Shown: positions 1-9,772, counted from the stretch's first letter. The stretch: 64,000 bases of DNA from Methyloglobulus sp. (GCA_013141505.1 JABFQX010000020.1:24827-88826), one strand, 5' to 3'. The notes: a model not told the origin generated them from the letters alone. Numbers and translations are program-made.

Positions 1-4
1 GAAC

Positions 5-928
5 ATGCGTATTATTTTTGCGGGAACGCCCGAATTTGCTGTTCCCAGCTTAAGCATGTTGCTGGAATCCACGCATGAAGTTTGTGCTGTTTACACACAG
101 CCAGACCGCCCCGCTGGCAGAGGGCGCAAGCTTCAGCCTAGCCCGGTCAAACAACTGGCGATCAATGCGGGAATTCCTGTATTTCAACCAACGAGCCTAA
201 AACCGGAAGAAAATTTACAGCAATTACGAGATTTAAAACCGGATCTCATGATTGTTGTTGCCTATGGCATGATCCTTCCGCAAACCGCCCTCGATATACC
301 AAAATTTGGCTGTATCAATGTCCACGGTTCATTATTGCCGCGCTGGCGTGGCGCAGCGCCTATCCAACGGGCATTGATGTCGGGCGACAAAGAAACCGGT
401 ATCACCATTATGCGTATCATCCATAAACTGGATGCGGGTGATATGCTGCATAAGGAAGGCTATCTGATAAATGCCAACGATACATCGGGCATTTTATTCG
501 ACAAATTAGCCGTTCTTGGCGCGACCGGATTGGCGAAAGTTCTCGCTCAAATGGAATCTGGCTCGTTGCAAGCCCAACAACAGGACGAAACCTTAGTTAC
601 TTATGCGGAAAAATTGACCAAAAACGAAGCCACGCTGGACTGGTCTCAACCCGCAGAACAACTGGATAGAAACATACGCGGCCTCAACCCCTGGCCGGTA
701 GCGCAGACGCTTTTCAACGATCAGGCATTAAGAATTTGGCGGGCTGAAACGGTGCTATCTGAGGTCAATATTGAACCGGGTAGTGTTTTGGCTACCAGCA
801 AAACGCTGGATGTTGGCACTGGAAAAGGTTTGTTGCGTCTGCTTGAAGTGCAGCTTCCAGGTGGCAAGCCGATGTCCATCCAGGCTTTTTTAAATTCTCA
901 TCCTAGCAATGGCTTAAAACTGGGATGA
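5..928 (+). CDS. fmt: Methionyl-tRNA formyltransferase
   Basis: Transfers a formyl group from 10-formyl-tetrahydrofolate to Met-tRNA(fMet), making the initiator tRNA in the cytoplasm. The 307-residue length is normal for Fmt. The N-terminal Rossmann-type domain opens with [14 protein letters not shown]. The catalytic triad is visible as N105 and H107 in [16 protein letters not shown] and D143 in HKLDAGD. The C-terminal part, from about residue 205, is the tRNA-binding OB-fold domain. The ATG lies four bases into the window, so its ribosome binding site and probably def lie just outside. rsmB follows after 7 bases, the usual def-fmt-rsmB order. Confidence 0.97.
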   Translation: MRIIFAGTPEFAVPSLSMLLESTHEVCAVYTQPDRPAGRGRKLQPSPVKQLAINAGIPVFQPTSLKPEENLQQLRDLKPDLMIVVAYGMILPQTALDIPKFGCINVHGSLLPRWRGAAPIQRALMSGDKETGITIMRIIHKLDAGDMLHKEGYLINANDTSGILFDKLAVLGATGLAKVLAQMESGSLQAQQQDETLVTYAEKLTKNEATLDWSQPAEQLDRNIRGLNPWPVAQTLFNDQALRIWRAETVLSEVNIEPGSVLATSKTLDVGTGKGLLRLLEVQLPGGKPMSIQAFLNSHPSNGLKLG

Positions 929-935
929 TGATATT

Positions 936-2222
936 TTGAATACTCGATGGCTTGCCGCCCGTGTACTTACTTGTGTTATACAAGATGGACACTCTTTAAC
1001 TGTAGCGCTAGATAATGCTTTAAAAAAAATTGACTCCAGCCAGGATCGGGCATTTGTACAAGCGATTTGTTACGGTGTCTGCCGGTATTATCATCGCCTA
1101 GATTTCATCTTGAGCAAACTCATCGACAAACCTTTGAAAGATATTGAAGTCAAAGCGCTGATCATGATCGGCCTGTACCAACTGGCCTATATGCGTGTTA
1201 AGCACCATGCCGCCGTTTCGGAAACCGTACAGGCTGCACGGCATACACCATGGGCAAGAGGGTTGATTAATGCCCTGCTCAGAAACTATTTAAGAAAGCA
1301 GGATGAACTTGAAAGCCAGGCAGACAGCATAAAAACAGCTTCCGTCAGCCATCCTGAGTGGTTGATCAAGCATTTGCAAAACGATTGGCCGGAACAGGCC
1401 GAAACACTGCTATCTGAAAATAACCAGCAACCTCCTATGGCATTGCGTATCAATCGGCAAAAAACCAGCAGGGAAAACTATCTCAAACTATTAGCAACGC
1501 AAGACATAGCGGCACAAGCGATTAGTTTTTGCCCTGCCGGGATTCTCCTCAATAAACCGGTATCGGTTGATGCATTACCGCATTTCGCCCAAGGTTGGGT
1601 TTCTGTACAAGACAGCGCCGCGCAACTAGCAGCACAGTTGCTCGACGTGCAGCCAGGGCAGCGGGTTCTGGATGTCTGCGCGGCACCAGGCGGCAAAACC
1701 GCGCATATTCTTGAGCTGCAACCTGACCTCAAGGAATTGGTTGCCGTCGATATTGATGCTAACAGAATGCAGAGGGTCAAAGACAATCTTGAACGTTTGG
1801 CGTTAACCGCCACGCTGCTTGTTGCCGATGCTGCCAATACCCCGGCTTGGTCGGACGGCACACTATTTGACCGTATTTTGCTGGATGCACCGTGTTCCGC
1901 AACCGGGGTTATTCGCCGTCATCCCGACATAAAAATATTGAGACGCCCTGACGATATTGCCGCATTAATTGCTGTGCAAAGCGCCCTGTTAAAGGCTATC
2001 TGGCCATTGTTGGCATCAGGTGGAATTTTGCTATATGCAACATGTTCGGTATTAAAACAGGAAAATGAACAGCAAATTGAAGGCTTTTTATCAATGCATG
2101 ATAATGCGATAGAATTACCCATTACTGCCCAATGGGGCATCTCAAGCACTGTTGGCCGCCAGGTTATGACAGGTCAATCATCAATGGACGGCTTTTATTA
2201 TGCGATTATCGCTAAACGCTAA
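936..2222 (+). CDS. rsmB: 16S rRNA m5C967 methyltransferase RsmB
   Basis: SAM-dependent methyltransferase that makes m5C967 in 16S rRNA. Residues 1-140 form the NusB-like RNA-binding domain. The catalytic domain has the SAM loop DVCAAPGGK (about 246-254), motif IV DAPCSATG with Cys320 and motif VI ATCSV with the nucleophile Cys370. The length of 428 residues is typical. The reading starts at a TTG: the ATG overlapping the end of fmt leads straight to a stop, and no other start lies near. The 3' end overlaps the next gene by 23 bases, implying one transcript from fmt to ntrX. Confidence 0.95.
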   Translation: MNTRWLAARVLTCVIQDGHSLTVALDNALKKIDSSQDRAFVQAICYGVCRYYHRLDFILSKLIDKPLKDIEVKALIMIGLYQLAYMRVKHHAAVSETVQAARHTPWARGLINALLRNYLRKQDELESQADSIKTASVSHPEWLIKHLQNDWPEQAETLLSENNQQPPMALRINRQKTSRENYLKLLATQDIAAQAISFCPAGILLNKPVSVDALPHFAQGWVSVQDSAAQLAAQLLDVQPGQRVLDVCAAPGGKTAHILELQPDLKELVAVDIDANRMQRVKDNLERLALTATLLVADAANTPAWSDGTLFDRILLDAPCSATGVIRRHPDIKILRRPDDIAALIAVQSALLKAIWPLLASGGILLYATCSVLKQENEQQIEGFLSMHDNAIELPITAQWGISSTVGRQVMTGQSSMDGFYYAIIAKR

Positions 2223-2787
2223 GTCGCTGATACTAGGGGTGCTGATGGTATTTCTGATGCCTGTCTGCGCTTATCCTGAAATATCCGGTTCCGATACACC
2301 TGACGTTAAGGTATTAACTGCAGAAACCATCCTATCCGGCAATGATTATATCCTCAATGCCAACATCGATTTCCAACTGAGCCATAAAGCAACCGAAGCC
2401 TTACGAAATGGCGTGCCTTTGTTCTGGACATATCAATTTAAAGTCGAAGAACAAAATAACTTGCTTTGGAATACGACGCTGATAGAAAAGAGCTTTATGT
2501 ATCGTATTCAATATCATGCTTTATTGAACATGTACCGGGTAAGAAATGAAAGCTACGGCACAGTTGAAAACTTTTCCACATTGCAAGCCGCTTTAGATAT
2601 GCTATCGACATTGCAGGATTTCCACCTGATAGAAAAAGCTAGCATCGACGAAAACAAAAACCACGTGGTCGGCATCAAAATAACCTTTGAGCGTGATGCC
2701 CTGCCCCTGCCTTTACGCCCCGTCGCTTATCTTAGCCCGCAATGGTATCTATCCAGTGACTGGTATTTATGGCCGTTAAAAAAATAA
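2200..2787 (+). CDS. DUF4390 domain protein, exported
   Basis: A 195-residue protein with an N-terminal signal sequence (SLILGVLMVFLMPVCAYP, cleavage near residue 25) followed by a periplasmic beta-rich domain matching DUF4390. This family sits between rsmB and the ntrY-type kinase in many beta- and gammaproteobacteria. It overlaps rsmB upstream and ntrY downstream (19 bases), so translational coupling to the kinase is likely. A role as periplasmic partner or modulator of the kinase is inference from this fixed position. No biochemical function is known to me. Confidence 0.85.
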   Translation: MRLSLNAKSLILGVLMVFLMPVCAYPEISGSDTPDVKVLTAETILSGNDYILNANIDFQLSHKATEALRNGVPLFWTYQFKVEEQNNLLWNTTLIEKSFMYRIQYHALLNMYRVRNESYGTVENFSTLQAALDMLSTLQDFHLIEKASIDENKNHVVGIKITFERDALPLPLRPVAYLSPQWYLSSDWYLWPLKK

Positions 2788-4958
2788 AATTGCCGGCCTG
2801 GGGCTCTGTAGCCATACTGTTTGGCTTGATTTTGCTGTCCCTGCAATTGATGAGTTCAGCCCAGCAGGAATCATCAAAGCTAAGCGCCATGTCTTCATGG
2901 CTTTTACTGATTAATGCCGTGGGCTCAGTGATCTTATTGGGCTTGGTCGGGGCTAATATCTATTCCTTGGTTCGGCAATTAAAAAAACGTGAGGCCGGCT
3001 CAAAGCTCACGACTCGGATGATGTCCTTGTTTGTTTTGCTGGCCTTAGCGCCCGCCGCCATCGTTTTTTTCTTTTCCATGCAGTTTCTGCATCAAGGCAT
3101 TAACAGCTGGTTTAAACTGGAAATAGACAAGGCGTTGGAAGATGCGCTGGAACTGAGCCAATCTTCGCTGGATCAGCGAATGCGTTGGCATCTCAGGCAG
3201 ACCCAACAATTGGCCGAAAACCTGGATTATTCTTCCGAAGCCATGGCGACTTTGGAAATTGAAAATTTGCTGATGCTGTCTGGTGCTTCCGAAGTGACGC
3301 TTTTTTCAAAACAAGGTCATATTATCGCTTCCAGCAGCATTAATCCCGGCGATATATTGCCTAGCTTACCCGATGAGGATATTCGTCTACAACTCCAGCA
3401 CCGATCTGAATACGTGGCTTTAGCGCCTATTAGGGACGATCAACTGATGATCCGCGCTATAGTTGTCATCAAAGGACAAGAACCGCAATATTTGCAGGCA
3501 CTTTATCCAGTCCCGGTAAGAATCGCCGATTTGGCTGATTCTGTTGAATTTGCTTTTGTCCGGTATAAAGAAATTTCTTATTTAAGGAATTCTCTAAAAA
3601 GGAGCTTTTCTTTAACCTTATCGCTCGTGCTATTGATGAGCTTGCTAGCGGCAATTTGGGTGGCGTTTATCAGCATCCGCCATATTGTCGCGCCGGTAAA
3701 AAGCCTGGTCAAAGGCACACAGGCGGTCGCGTCCGGGCTTTATGACCAACAGTTGCCAGTGACCGCACAAGATGATTTGGGCTTTCTTGTGGAGTCTTTC
3801 AATATCATGACGCGCCGTATTGCCGAGGCGCGCGACGAAATCCGGCGAACCGGTTTTGAAGTTGAAAACCAACGTGCTTACCTGGAAACAATCCTGGCAA
3901 ATTTAACGGCGGGCGTGATCAGTTTTGATGCGGATTACAAAATTCGCACGACCAATCAGGCGGCTTACCGGATCTTTCATATTCACGTCAGCCATTTTGT
4001 CGGCCAAACCTTGTTGGAACTGGTAGATATTTACAAAGATTTGGCGGAACCCTTAAAGTCAATCCAGCGCCTATTGGAACAAGCTGATGATATTTGGCAG
4101 CAGCGCATCGCATTTTTAGGCCCGAATGGCCGTCAGGAATTATTGTGCCGAGGTACCCCGCTGTTCTCGCAGGAAGGTGTGAGAGTCGGCGCGGTTGTTG
4201 TTTTTGACGATGTTACCGATTTAATCCAGGCGCAGAAAAGTGCGGCTTGGGGTGAGGTGGCAAGGCGGCTGGCGCATGAAATCAAAAACCCACTGACACC
4301 TATACAGCTCTCTGCCGAACGTTTGCAAGTAAAACTGGCAACAAAACTGGATACCAGCGATGCCGAAATGCTACAAAAATCAACCCGAACCATCGTACAA
4401 CAAGTTGAAGCACTGAAAGAAATGGTGGATGATTTTTCTGAGTACGCCAAACCTGCCAAAAAACAGGCAACTGATGTAGACTTGCCTGCATTAGTGCAGG
4501 AGGTGTTAGCATTGTATCCAATAAAGCCAGGCGTAAAATTTAAGACTGACTTTGACGTAGGTTTGATGATAAAAGGCGATCCGGTCAGCATCAGGCAGGT
4601 TGTCCATAATCTGGTCATTAATGCTTTGGAAGCCATTAGTGATGATGGACTCATTGAAATCAGCCTTTATCGTGTCCAAAAAAATTACGCCGATTTTATC
4701 GAAATGGCTTTTTATGACGATGGCCCTGGTATTAATGAAGAGCAAATTGAACAAATTTTCGAGCCTTATGTCACCACCAAAGCCAAAGGCACCGGACTGG
4801 GTTTGGCGATTGTAAAAAAAATTATTGAAGAACATGGCGGGTCTATCTGGGTTGATACCCGCCGCCGGCCATCAGGGATGGCGGAAGTATCGCAACCGGA
4901 AGGGAACCGATGCGACAAAGTGGGAGCTGGATTTATCATTCAACTCCCGGCCGTTTAA
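2769..4958 (+). CDS. ntrY: NtrY-type membrane sensor histidine kinase
   Basis: A 729-residue sensor kinase. Hydrophobic segments are at about 10-29, 43-66, 86-107 and 282-306, with a periplasmic/extracytoplasmic sensor region between the third and fourth. Then come HAMP (305-357), PAS (370-480), HisKA with the phospho-acceptor H503 in LAHEIKNPLTP, and a HATPase domain with the N box NLVINALEAI, DDGPGI and GTGLGLAIV. The order and the downstream ntrX match NtrYX systems, which in other proteobacteria respond to nitrogen or redox state. The signal here is unknown. The start overlaps the DUF4390 gene and has no strong ribosome binding site of its own. Confidence 0.92.
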   Translation: MAVKKIKLPAWGSVAILFGLILLSLQLMSSAQQESSKLSAMSSWLLLINAVGSVILLGLVGANIYSLVRQLKKREAGSKLTTRMMSLFVLLALAPAAIVFFFSMQFLHQGINSWFKLEIDKALEDALELSQSSLDQRMRWHLRQTQQLAENLDYSSEAMATLEIENLLMLSGASEVTLFSKQGHIIASSSINPGDILPSLPDEDIRLQLQHRSEYVALAPIRDDQLMIRAIVVIKGQEPQYLQALYPVPVRIADLADSVEFAFVRYKEISYLRNSLKRSFSLTLSLVLLMSLLAAIWVAFISIRHIVAPVKSLVKGTQAVASGLYDQQLPVTAQDDLGFLVESFNIMTRRIAEARDEIRRTGFEVENQRAYLETILANLTAGVISFDADYKIRTTNQAAYRIFHIHVSHFVGQTLLELVDIYKDLAEPLKSIQRLLEQADDIWQQRIAFLGPNGRQELLCRGTPLFSQEGVRVGAVVVFDDVTDLIQAQKSAAWGEVARRLAHEIKNPLTPIQLSAERLQVKLATKLDTSDAEMLQKSTRTIVQQVEALKEMVDDFSEYAKPAKKQATDVDLPALVQEVLALYPIKPGVKFKTDFDVGLMIKGDPVSIRQVVHNLVINALEAISDDGLIEISLYRVQKNYADFIEMAFYDDGPGINEEQIEQIFEPYVTTKAKGTGLGLAIVKKIIEEHGGSIWVDTRRRPSGMAEVSQPEGNRCDKVGAGFIIQLPAV

Positions 4959-4976
4959 TGTTGACGCGTAAAGACT

Positions 4977-6335
4977 ATGAATGAGCAACCTCGACTATTA
5001 GTGGTAGATGATGAACCGGAAATTCGCCGCTTGGTATGCGAAATTCTTGAAGATGAGGGGTATCGCGTCAGCACCGCTGAAAATGCGACGGAAGCGAGGA
5101 CGTTAAAACATTCGCTAAACCCGCATTTGATTTTGCTGGATATTTGGATGCCTGATACCGACGGCATCAGTTTATTGAAAGAATGGGTGTCAGAAGATTC
5201 TTTGTTGTGCCCTGTCGTTATGATGTCCGGTCACGGTTCCGTAGAATCTGCTGTCGAAGCCACCAAACTTGGCGCATATGATTTCCTCGAAAAACCCTTA
5301 TCCCTGGCAAAATTATTGCTGATTGTGGCAAGAGCCCTGGAAGCCAGCAACTTGCAAAGGGAAAATGCCGGACTTAAGCAGCAACTGGTGACCGATATAG
5401 AACCGATAGGCAAAAGTGCAGCGGTTGCCCGTACCAAAGACCAGTTAAAACGTCTGGCGCAACATGATGCCAGAGTATTATTCGTCGGTGAAGCGGGGGC
5501 CGGCAAAGAGTTGTATGCCCGCTATTTGCATAATAACAGTGCCCGACGAGAAGGGTCATTCGTTGATGTCGCAGTGGGAAGTATCTCATCCGAAAATGCG
5601 GCCGTCGAATTTTTTGGTAAGGAAAATGCGGGTAAGGTTTTTCCTGGATTATTGGAACGGGCAAATAGGGGGACGCTGTTTTTAAGCGAAATCGCCGGTA
5701 TGGATCAGGAGACCCAACTCAGATTGCTCAGTGCCCTGGCTTCCAGCTCATTTCTACGGGTCGGCGGCGGGGAGCCTGTGCGGGTTGATGTACGAGTATT
5801 GGCCTCCACTCGAATCGACTTGGCCGATGAAGTCAGGTCAGGACGGTTTCGTCAGGATCTTTACTATTTATTGAATGAAGTCACGCTGGAAATCCCCCCG
5901 CTCAGGGAACACAGCGAAGACATTCCTGGCTTACTGGCCTTTTACGTGGACTATTTCGTCAGCCATGATAAGTTGCCATTCAGGAAGTTTTCTATGGCAA
6001 CGCAGAATTATTTACGCAATTACAGTTGGCGAGGCAATGTCAGGGAATTGAAAAATCTGGTTCAACGCTTAATGATTCTAGGCGTGGGCGAGGAAATTGA
6101 GATGGATGAAGTCAAATCCGCCTTAGGTACCGGTATAAGCGACTCCTTACCATCAATCTCGGTGCCTGACTTTTATAATCTGCCATTAAAAGATGCCAGA
6201 GATCAATTTGAGAAAGCCTATCTCGAGTATCATTTTGAGCAATCGGGGGGGAGTGTGGCAAAATTATCAGCCGCCGTTGGAATTGAACGAACCCATCTTT
6301 ACCGTAAGCTACATTCCTTGAACATCAAGTTGTAA
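4977..6335 (+). CDS. ntrX: NtrX-type response regulator, atypical AAA+ domain
   Basis: A 452-residue regulator: receiver domain (D55 in LILLDIWMPDTDG), AAA+ domain and a Fis-type helix-turn-helix at the C-terminus (LSAAVGIERTHLYRKLHSL). The Walker A loop GEAGAGKE is present at about 171-178. The GAFTGA loop that contacts sigma-54 is missing; the segment reads FFGKENAGKVFPGLLERA. The Walker B element reads GTLFLSEI, with S237 where an aspartate is expected. It may therefore not work as a classic sigma-54 activator (inference). It lies 18 bases after ntrY, its presumed kinase. Confidence 0.9.
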   Translation: MNEQPRLLVVDDEPEIRRLVCEILEDEGYRVSTAENATEARTLKHSLNPHLILLDIWMPDTDGISLLKEWVSEDSLLCPVVMMSGHGSVESAVEATKLGAYDFLEKPLSLAKLLLIVARALEASNLQRENAGLKQQLVTDIEPIGKSAAVARTKDQLKRLAQHDARVLFVGEAGAGKELYARYLHNNSARREGSFVDVAVGSISSENAAVEFFGKENAGKVFPGLLERANRGTLFLSEIAGMDQETQLRLLSALASSSFLRVGGGEPVRVDVRVLASTRIDLADEVRSGRFRQDLYYLLNEVTLEIPPLREHSEDIPGLLAFYVDYFVSHDKLPFRKFSMATQNYLRNYSWRGNVRELKNLVQRLMILGVGEEIEMDEVKSALGTGISDSLPSISVPDFYNLPLKDARDQFEKAYLEYHFEQSGGSVAKLSAAVGIERTHLYRKLHSLNIKL

Positions 6336-6345
6336 ATAAATTAAC

Positions 6346-6374
6346 TTGATAAAAACATAAAGGTTTAGTAGAAT
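6346..6374 (+). promoter_or_regulatory. Sigma-70 promoter of rplM-rpsI
   Basis: TTGATA at 6346-6351, a 17-base spacer, and TAGAAT at 6369-6374 give a strong promoter. It lies between the ntrX stop (6335) and the rplM ATG (6417), leaving a leader of roughly 35 bases. Confidence 0.75.
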
Positions 6375-6416
6375 TCCCGCTCTTTTATTCAGCCTTTACA
6401 GCAAGACAAAGTAACG

Positions 6417-6845
6417 ATGAAAACATTTAGTGCAAAGCCTGCAGAAGTTAGGCGTGAATGGTATGTGGTAGACGCAGAAGGTAAGACCTTAGGCCGTTTG
6501 GCTTCTGAGATTGCACTTCGCCTTCGTGGCAAGCACAAGCCTGAATATACGCCTCATGTCGACACCGGAGATTACATCATTGTTGTGAATGCTGAAAAAA
6601 TCGGCGTTACTGGCACCAAAGAAAAAGATAAATTGTATCAGCATCACACCGGGTACATTGGTAACCTTAAGACTGTCAACTTAGGCAAATTAAGAAAAAC
6701 CTTTCCTGACCGTATCCTTAACACGGCAGTCAAAGGCATGTTACCCAAAAATCCATTGGGGCGTGCAATGTTCAAGAAATTAAAAGTGTATGCTGGCCCA
6801 GCACACGACCATCAGGCTCAACAGCCTAAAGTTTTAGACATTTAA
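6417..6845 (+). CDS. rplM: 50S ribosomal protein L13
   Basis: Large-subunit ribosomal protein that binds 23S rRNA early in assembly. The 142-residue length and sequence are typical ([47 protein letters not shown]). It forms the conserved two-gene operon with rpsI, 11 bases downstream, under its own strong promoter. In E. coli L13 represses this operon translationally; the same is possible here but was not traced in the leader. Confidence 0.99.
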   Translation: MKTFSAKPAEVRREWYVVDAEGKTLGRLASEIALRLRGKHKPEYTPHVDTGDYIIVVNAEKIGVTGTKEKDKLYQHHTGYIGNLKTVNLGKLRKTFPDRILNTAVKGMLPKNPLGRAMFKKLKVYAGPAHDHQAQQPKVLDI

Positions 6846-6856
6846 GCAGGAAGACC

Positions 6857-7249
6857 ATGGCTACAGCTCAGTATTATGGAACAGGTCGCCGTAAATGTGC
6901 GATTGCACGCGTTTACGCAACCAAAGGTACCGGAAAAATAACCGTCAACGCAAAGCCGATTGAAGATTATTTCGGACGTAAGACAGACCAAATGGTATCG
7001 CGTCAACCACTTGAGTGTGTTGAAATGGAATCCAAGTTCGATGTCAACGTGATTGTTAAAGGTGGCGGCCCTTCTGGTCAAGCCGGAGCCATTCGTCATG
7101 GCTTGTCTCGCGCACTCATGGAATATGACGAAGCGTTGCGGCCTGCGCTGAGAAAAGCAGGTTACGTAACACGCGACTCTCGTATTGTTGAACGTAAGAA
7201 AATCGGCTTGCACAAAGCTAGAAAACGCCCACAGTACTCAAAACGCTAA
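6857..7249 (+). CDS. rpsI: 30S ribosomal protein S9
   Basis: Small-subunit protein whose C-terminal tail reaches the P-site tRNA. The 130 residues include the opening [14 protein letters not shown], the [14 protein letters not shown] loop and the basic tail ending [11 protein letters not shown], where the terminal SKR is the P-site contact. A clear AGGAAG ribosome binding site precedes the ATG. It is the last gene of the operon, followed by an intrinsic terminator. Confidence 0.99.
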   Translation: MATAQYYGTGRRKCAIARVYATKGTGKITVNAKPIEDYFGRKTDQMVSRQPLECVEMESKFDVNVIVKGGGPSGQAGAIRHGLSRALMEYDEALRPALRKAGYVTRDSRIVERKKIGLHKARKRPQYSKR

Positions 7250-7263
7250 GCGTTTACTGTTCA

Positions 7264-7301
7264 AAAAAAGGCCTGTGTTCTTGCGAACACAGGCCTTTTT
7301 T
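7264..7301 (+). terminator. Intrinsic terminator after rpsI
   Basis: A 17-base perfect inverted repeat (core GGCCTGTGTTC / GAACACAGGCC, flanked by A and T runs) around a TTGC loop and followed by a T-rich tail. The A run on the 5' side means it could also stop transcription from the opposite strand, where the TetR gene ends at 7394. Confidence 0.95.
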
Positions 7302-7393
7302 GTTTCTATTGTATAACGCAATTACAAAGTATAGATTCAGCCTTTTAAGGTTTGGATCTTTCTTACCCAAAAGCACAAGACCGAACCTATTAA

Positions 7394-8077
7394 TTATTGG
7401 ACTTTTGCTGTAACGCTATTAAATACCAAATCTTCAAGGAAATTGATTATTTGATAGGCATCCTTATCCCGCCCGAAATCAGTCAAAGACGGAAGGTTGT
7501 TCATGAAAAAATTCTGGAAATGCGCCATTTCGATAATGGTCGAAGCCAGTGATTTTGGATAAGCGTAGGCGGGATTGCATTCCAAAATGATGTCGGCAAT
7601 GTGTGCGCACAAATCTTTATAAGGTTTGAACAGTCGGTCTTTATTATCTTCAGTCACCCTTCGGGTCAAGTAAGTTTTGGAACCTTCGGTAATAATAATC
7701 TGATGCAGCAGGCTTTCGTCGACATAACTGGTGCTCAGGTCGTCCTCCACTGTCGTCGCGAGTAACTGGATGATCATTTTAAGTTTGACCACCGGATCGC
7801 TAATGTTGTTGGTGCGATAAGTCACCTGATATTCCAGCCAAGTCCAGTACCACGCCACAATGTAGATCAACAAGCGGTGCTTGTTTTCGAAATAACGGTA
7901 CACTCCAGCTTCTGTCGTACCGATAGTCTCGGCCAATTTTTTAAACGTGAACGCTTCAAAGCCATGTTGATGGATCATTTCGATGCTGTGCATGATGATC
8001 TTCCTGCCCAGCTCCGATTGTTCCGGGTTCTTGAGAAATAGCTTCTCGTTCATTTTTATCTGTAATTCGATTTCCAC
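7394..8077 (-). CDS. TetR/AcrR-family regulator beside the SulP-carbonic anhydrase operon
   Basis: A 227-residue repressor-type protein. The N-terminal TetR helix-turn-helix reads TFKKLAETIGTTEAGVYRYF (about 43-62). The C-terminal ligand/dimer domain has no recognised ligand. The GTG start at 8077 is supported by GAAAGGTGAA eight bases upstream; an ATG eight codons later is an alternative. It diverges from the SulP gene across a 165-base gap holding a palindrome over the SulP promoter, so it probably controls that operon and itself (inference). Confidence 0.88.
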   Translation of the reverse strand: MEIELQIKMNEKLFLKNPEQSELGRKIIMHSIEMIHQHGFEAFTFKKLAETIGTTEAGVYRYFENKHRLLIYIVAWYWTWLEYQVTYRTNNISDPVVKLKMIIQLLATTVEDDLSTSYVDESLLHQIIITEGSKTYLTRRVTEDNKDRLFKPYKDLCAHIADIILECNPAYAYPKSLASTIIEMAHFQNFFMNNLPSLTDFGRDKDAYQIINFLEDLVFNSVTAKVQ

Positions 8078-8156
8078 CTTGAGTTCACCTTTCAGCTAAA
8101 TAACTTTTAGGGATAAGCTTGTTAGAAATAATTATATAGCTATCTCAAAAAAAATA

Positions 8157-8186
8157 TTTACAATCATTATTGATAGTATTACTATC
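8157..8186 (+). promoter_or_regulatory. SulP promoter overlapped by a palindromic operator
   Basis: A -35-like TTTACA (8157-8162), a 17-base spacer and TACTAT (8180-8185) face the SulP gene. The perfect palindrome GATAGT-ATT-ACTATC (8172-8186) covers the -10. A second small palindrome, ATAGCTAT with an adjacent CTATC half site, lies at 8136-8144. The arrangement fits repression by the divergent TetR protein (inference). Confidence 0.5.
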
Positions 8187-8242
8187 TTTCTCAATGCTAT
8201 TGCTTATATTGACTATTTGTATTTTTGCTATGGAAGAAACAC

Positions 8243-9772
8243 ATGTTTAGAGAGATCAAGTACGACCTTCCTGCCAGCATCGTGGTGTTTTTTGTTGCTG
8301 TGCCTCTGTGTTTAGGGATTGCGCTGGCTTCCGGCGCACCGTTATTTGCCGGAATTATTGCTGGAGTTATCGGCGGTATTGTCGTCGGCCTTGCCAGCGG
8401 CTCCGCTTTGGGAGTAAGTGGCCCCGGAAATGGCTTGACGATTCTGGTATTGACCTCAATCGCAGCATTGGATGGCTCATGGCAAGCGTTTTTAACTGCC
8501 GTGGTCTTGGCAGGCATCATGCAATTCCTGCTTGGATATTTTGAAGCCGGTTTCATCGCTTATTTTTTCCCATCCTCGGTTATCAAAGGTATGTTGGCCG
8601 GTATTGGACTGTTGATTATCCTTAAACAAATTCCCCACGCCTTAGGTTACGACAAGAATGTCGAAGGCGATTTCTCATTTTTTCAGGAAGACGGTGAAAC
8701 CACGATATCAGCATTAACCAGCGCGCTTGAAGTATTTACGCCCGGTGCAGTGCTGATTTCGATTATATCAATTGCCATCCTTATATTTTGGGAAGTTTTC
8801 CTGATAAAACGGTATCGAATCTTTCAAGTCATTCAAGGTTCGTTGGTTTCCATCATGCTTGGTATTGCGTTGAATTATAGCTATCAACAAGACTGGTTAA
8901 ATTTAACGTTATCCCCCGATCAATTGGTAAACATTCCCGTTCCTAAAGACATCGGTGACTTTTTCGGGCAATTCACGTTTCCTGATTTTTCTGCGCTTGC
9001 CCGTGTCGAGGCTTGGAAAGCGGCGGTATTGATTACCATTATCGCCAGCCTGGAGACTTTGTTAAGCGTTGAGGCTGCAGACCGATTAGATCCTCATAAA
9101 CGCACAACACCACCTAATCGCGAGCTGATGGCACAGGGTTTAGGCAATATCTTGTCCGGTTTGTGCGGCGGTTTGCCGATTACCCAGGTAATTGTAAGAA
9201 GTTCGGTTAATATTTCCTTCGGCGCGAAAACAAAGCTTTCGGCGATATTACATGGCATGTTTATCTTGGTCAGCGCGATCACGTTGGCTGAACTACTTAA
9301 CATGATCCCGCTCGCCAGTCTGGCGGCCATATTAATCGTTGTTGGTTACAAGTTGACCCGTCCAGCACTCTACATGGAAATGTACCGTTTGGGTTGGGAA
9401 CAATTTATCCCCTTTATGGCGACAATCATCGGTATGGCGACGACGGATTTATTAAAAGGGATAACCATAGGAATGGTCTTTGGTATCTTTTTTACCTTAC
9501 GCCAAAGTTATTACAACTCACACACTTGGAACGACGCGGTGACCTCGGATGAAGGGCGTGAGATCCACCATATCGTCTTGGCGGAAGAACTGTCATTTTT
9601 CACCAAAGCCAGTTTGCTCAATACGCTGAGCAAAATACCCAAAAATGCGAATGTAATTATTGATGCCTCCAAAACCAAATCCATCGCTTTTGATGTTTTG
9701 CAACTCATTAAGGAATATAAGCTGAGTGCGAAAACCAAGAATATCCACGTTGAAACCATCAATATTGCTTAA
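8243..9772 (+). CDS. SulP-family anion (probably bicarbonate) transporter
   Basis: A 509-residue inner-membrane transporter with about 11-12 hydrophobic helices and the SulP opening YDLPASIVVFFVAVPLCLG. It carries conserved segments such as ASGAPLFAGI and LCGGLPITQVIVRSS, and a short STAS-like domain at the end (from about 435). The ATG at 8243 is preferred because GGAAG lies 7 bases upstream; an in-frame TTG at 8225 is less likely. SulP proteins carry sulfate or bicarbonate. The carbonic anhydrase gene 24 bases downstream points to bicarbonate/CO2, though sulfate cannot be excluded. Confidence 0.9.
   Translation: MFREIKYDLPASIVVFFVAVPLCLGIALASGAPLFAGIIAGVIGGIVVGLASGSALGVSGPGNGLTILVLTSIAALDGSWQAFLTAVVLAGIMQFLLGYFEAGFIAYFFPSSVIKGMLAGIGLLIILKQIPHALGYDKNVEGDFSFFQEDGETTISALTSALEVFTPGAVLISIISIAILIFWEVFLIKRYRIFQVIQGSLVSIMLGIALNYSYQQDWLNLTLSPDQLVNIPVPKDIGDFFGQFTFPDFSALARVEAWKAAVLITIIASLETLLSVEAADRLDPHKRTTPPNRELMAQGLGNILSGLCGGLPITQVIVRSSVNISFGAKTKLSAILHGMFILVSAITLAELLNMIPLASLAAILIVVGYKLTRPALYMEMYRLGWEQFIPFMATIIGMATTDLLKGITIGMVFGIFFTLRQSYYNSHTWNDAVTSDEGREIHHIVLAEELSFFTKASLLNTLSKIPKNANVIIDASKTKSIAFDVLQLIKEYKLSAKTKNIHVETINIA

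Noticed and set aside
8225..8242. TTG start for the SulP gene
   Set aside because: The ATG at 8243 has a proper ribosome binding site and begins the conserved N-terminus.
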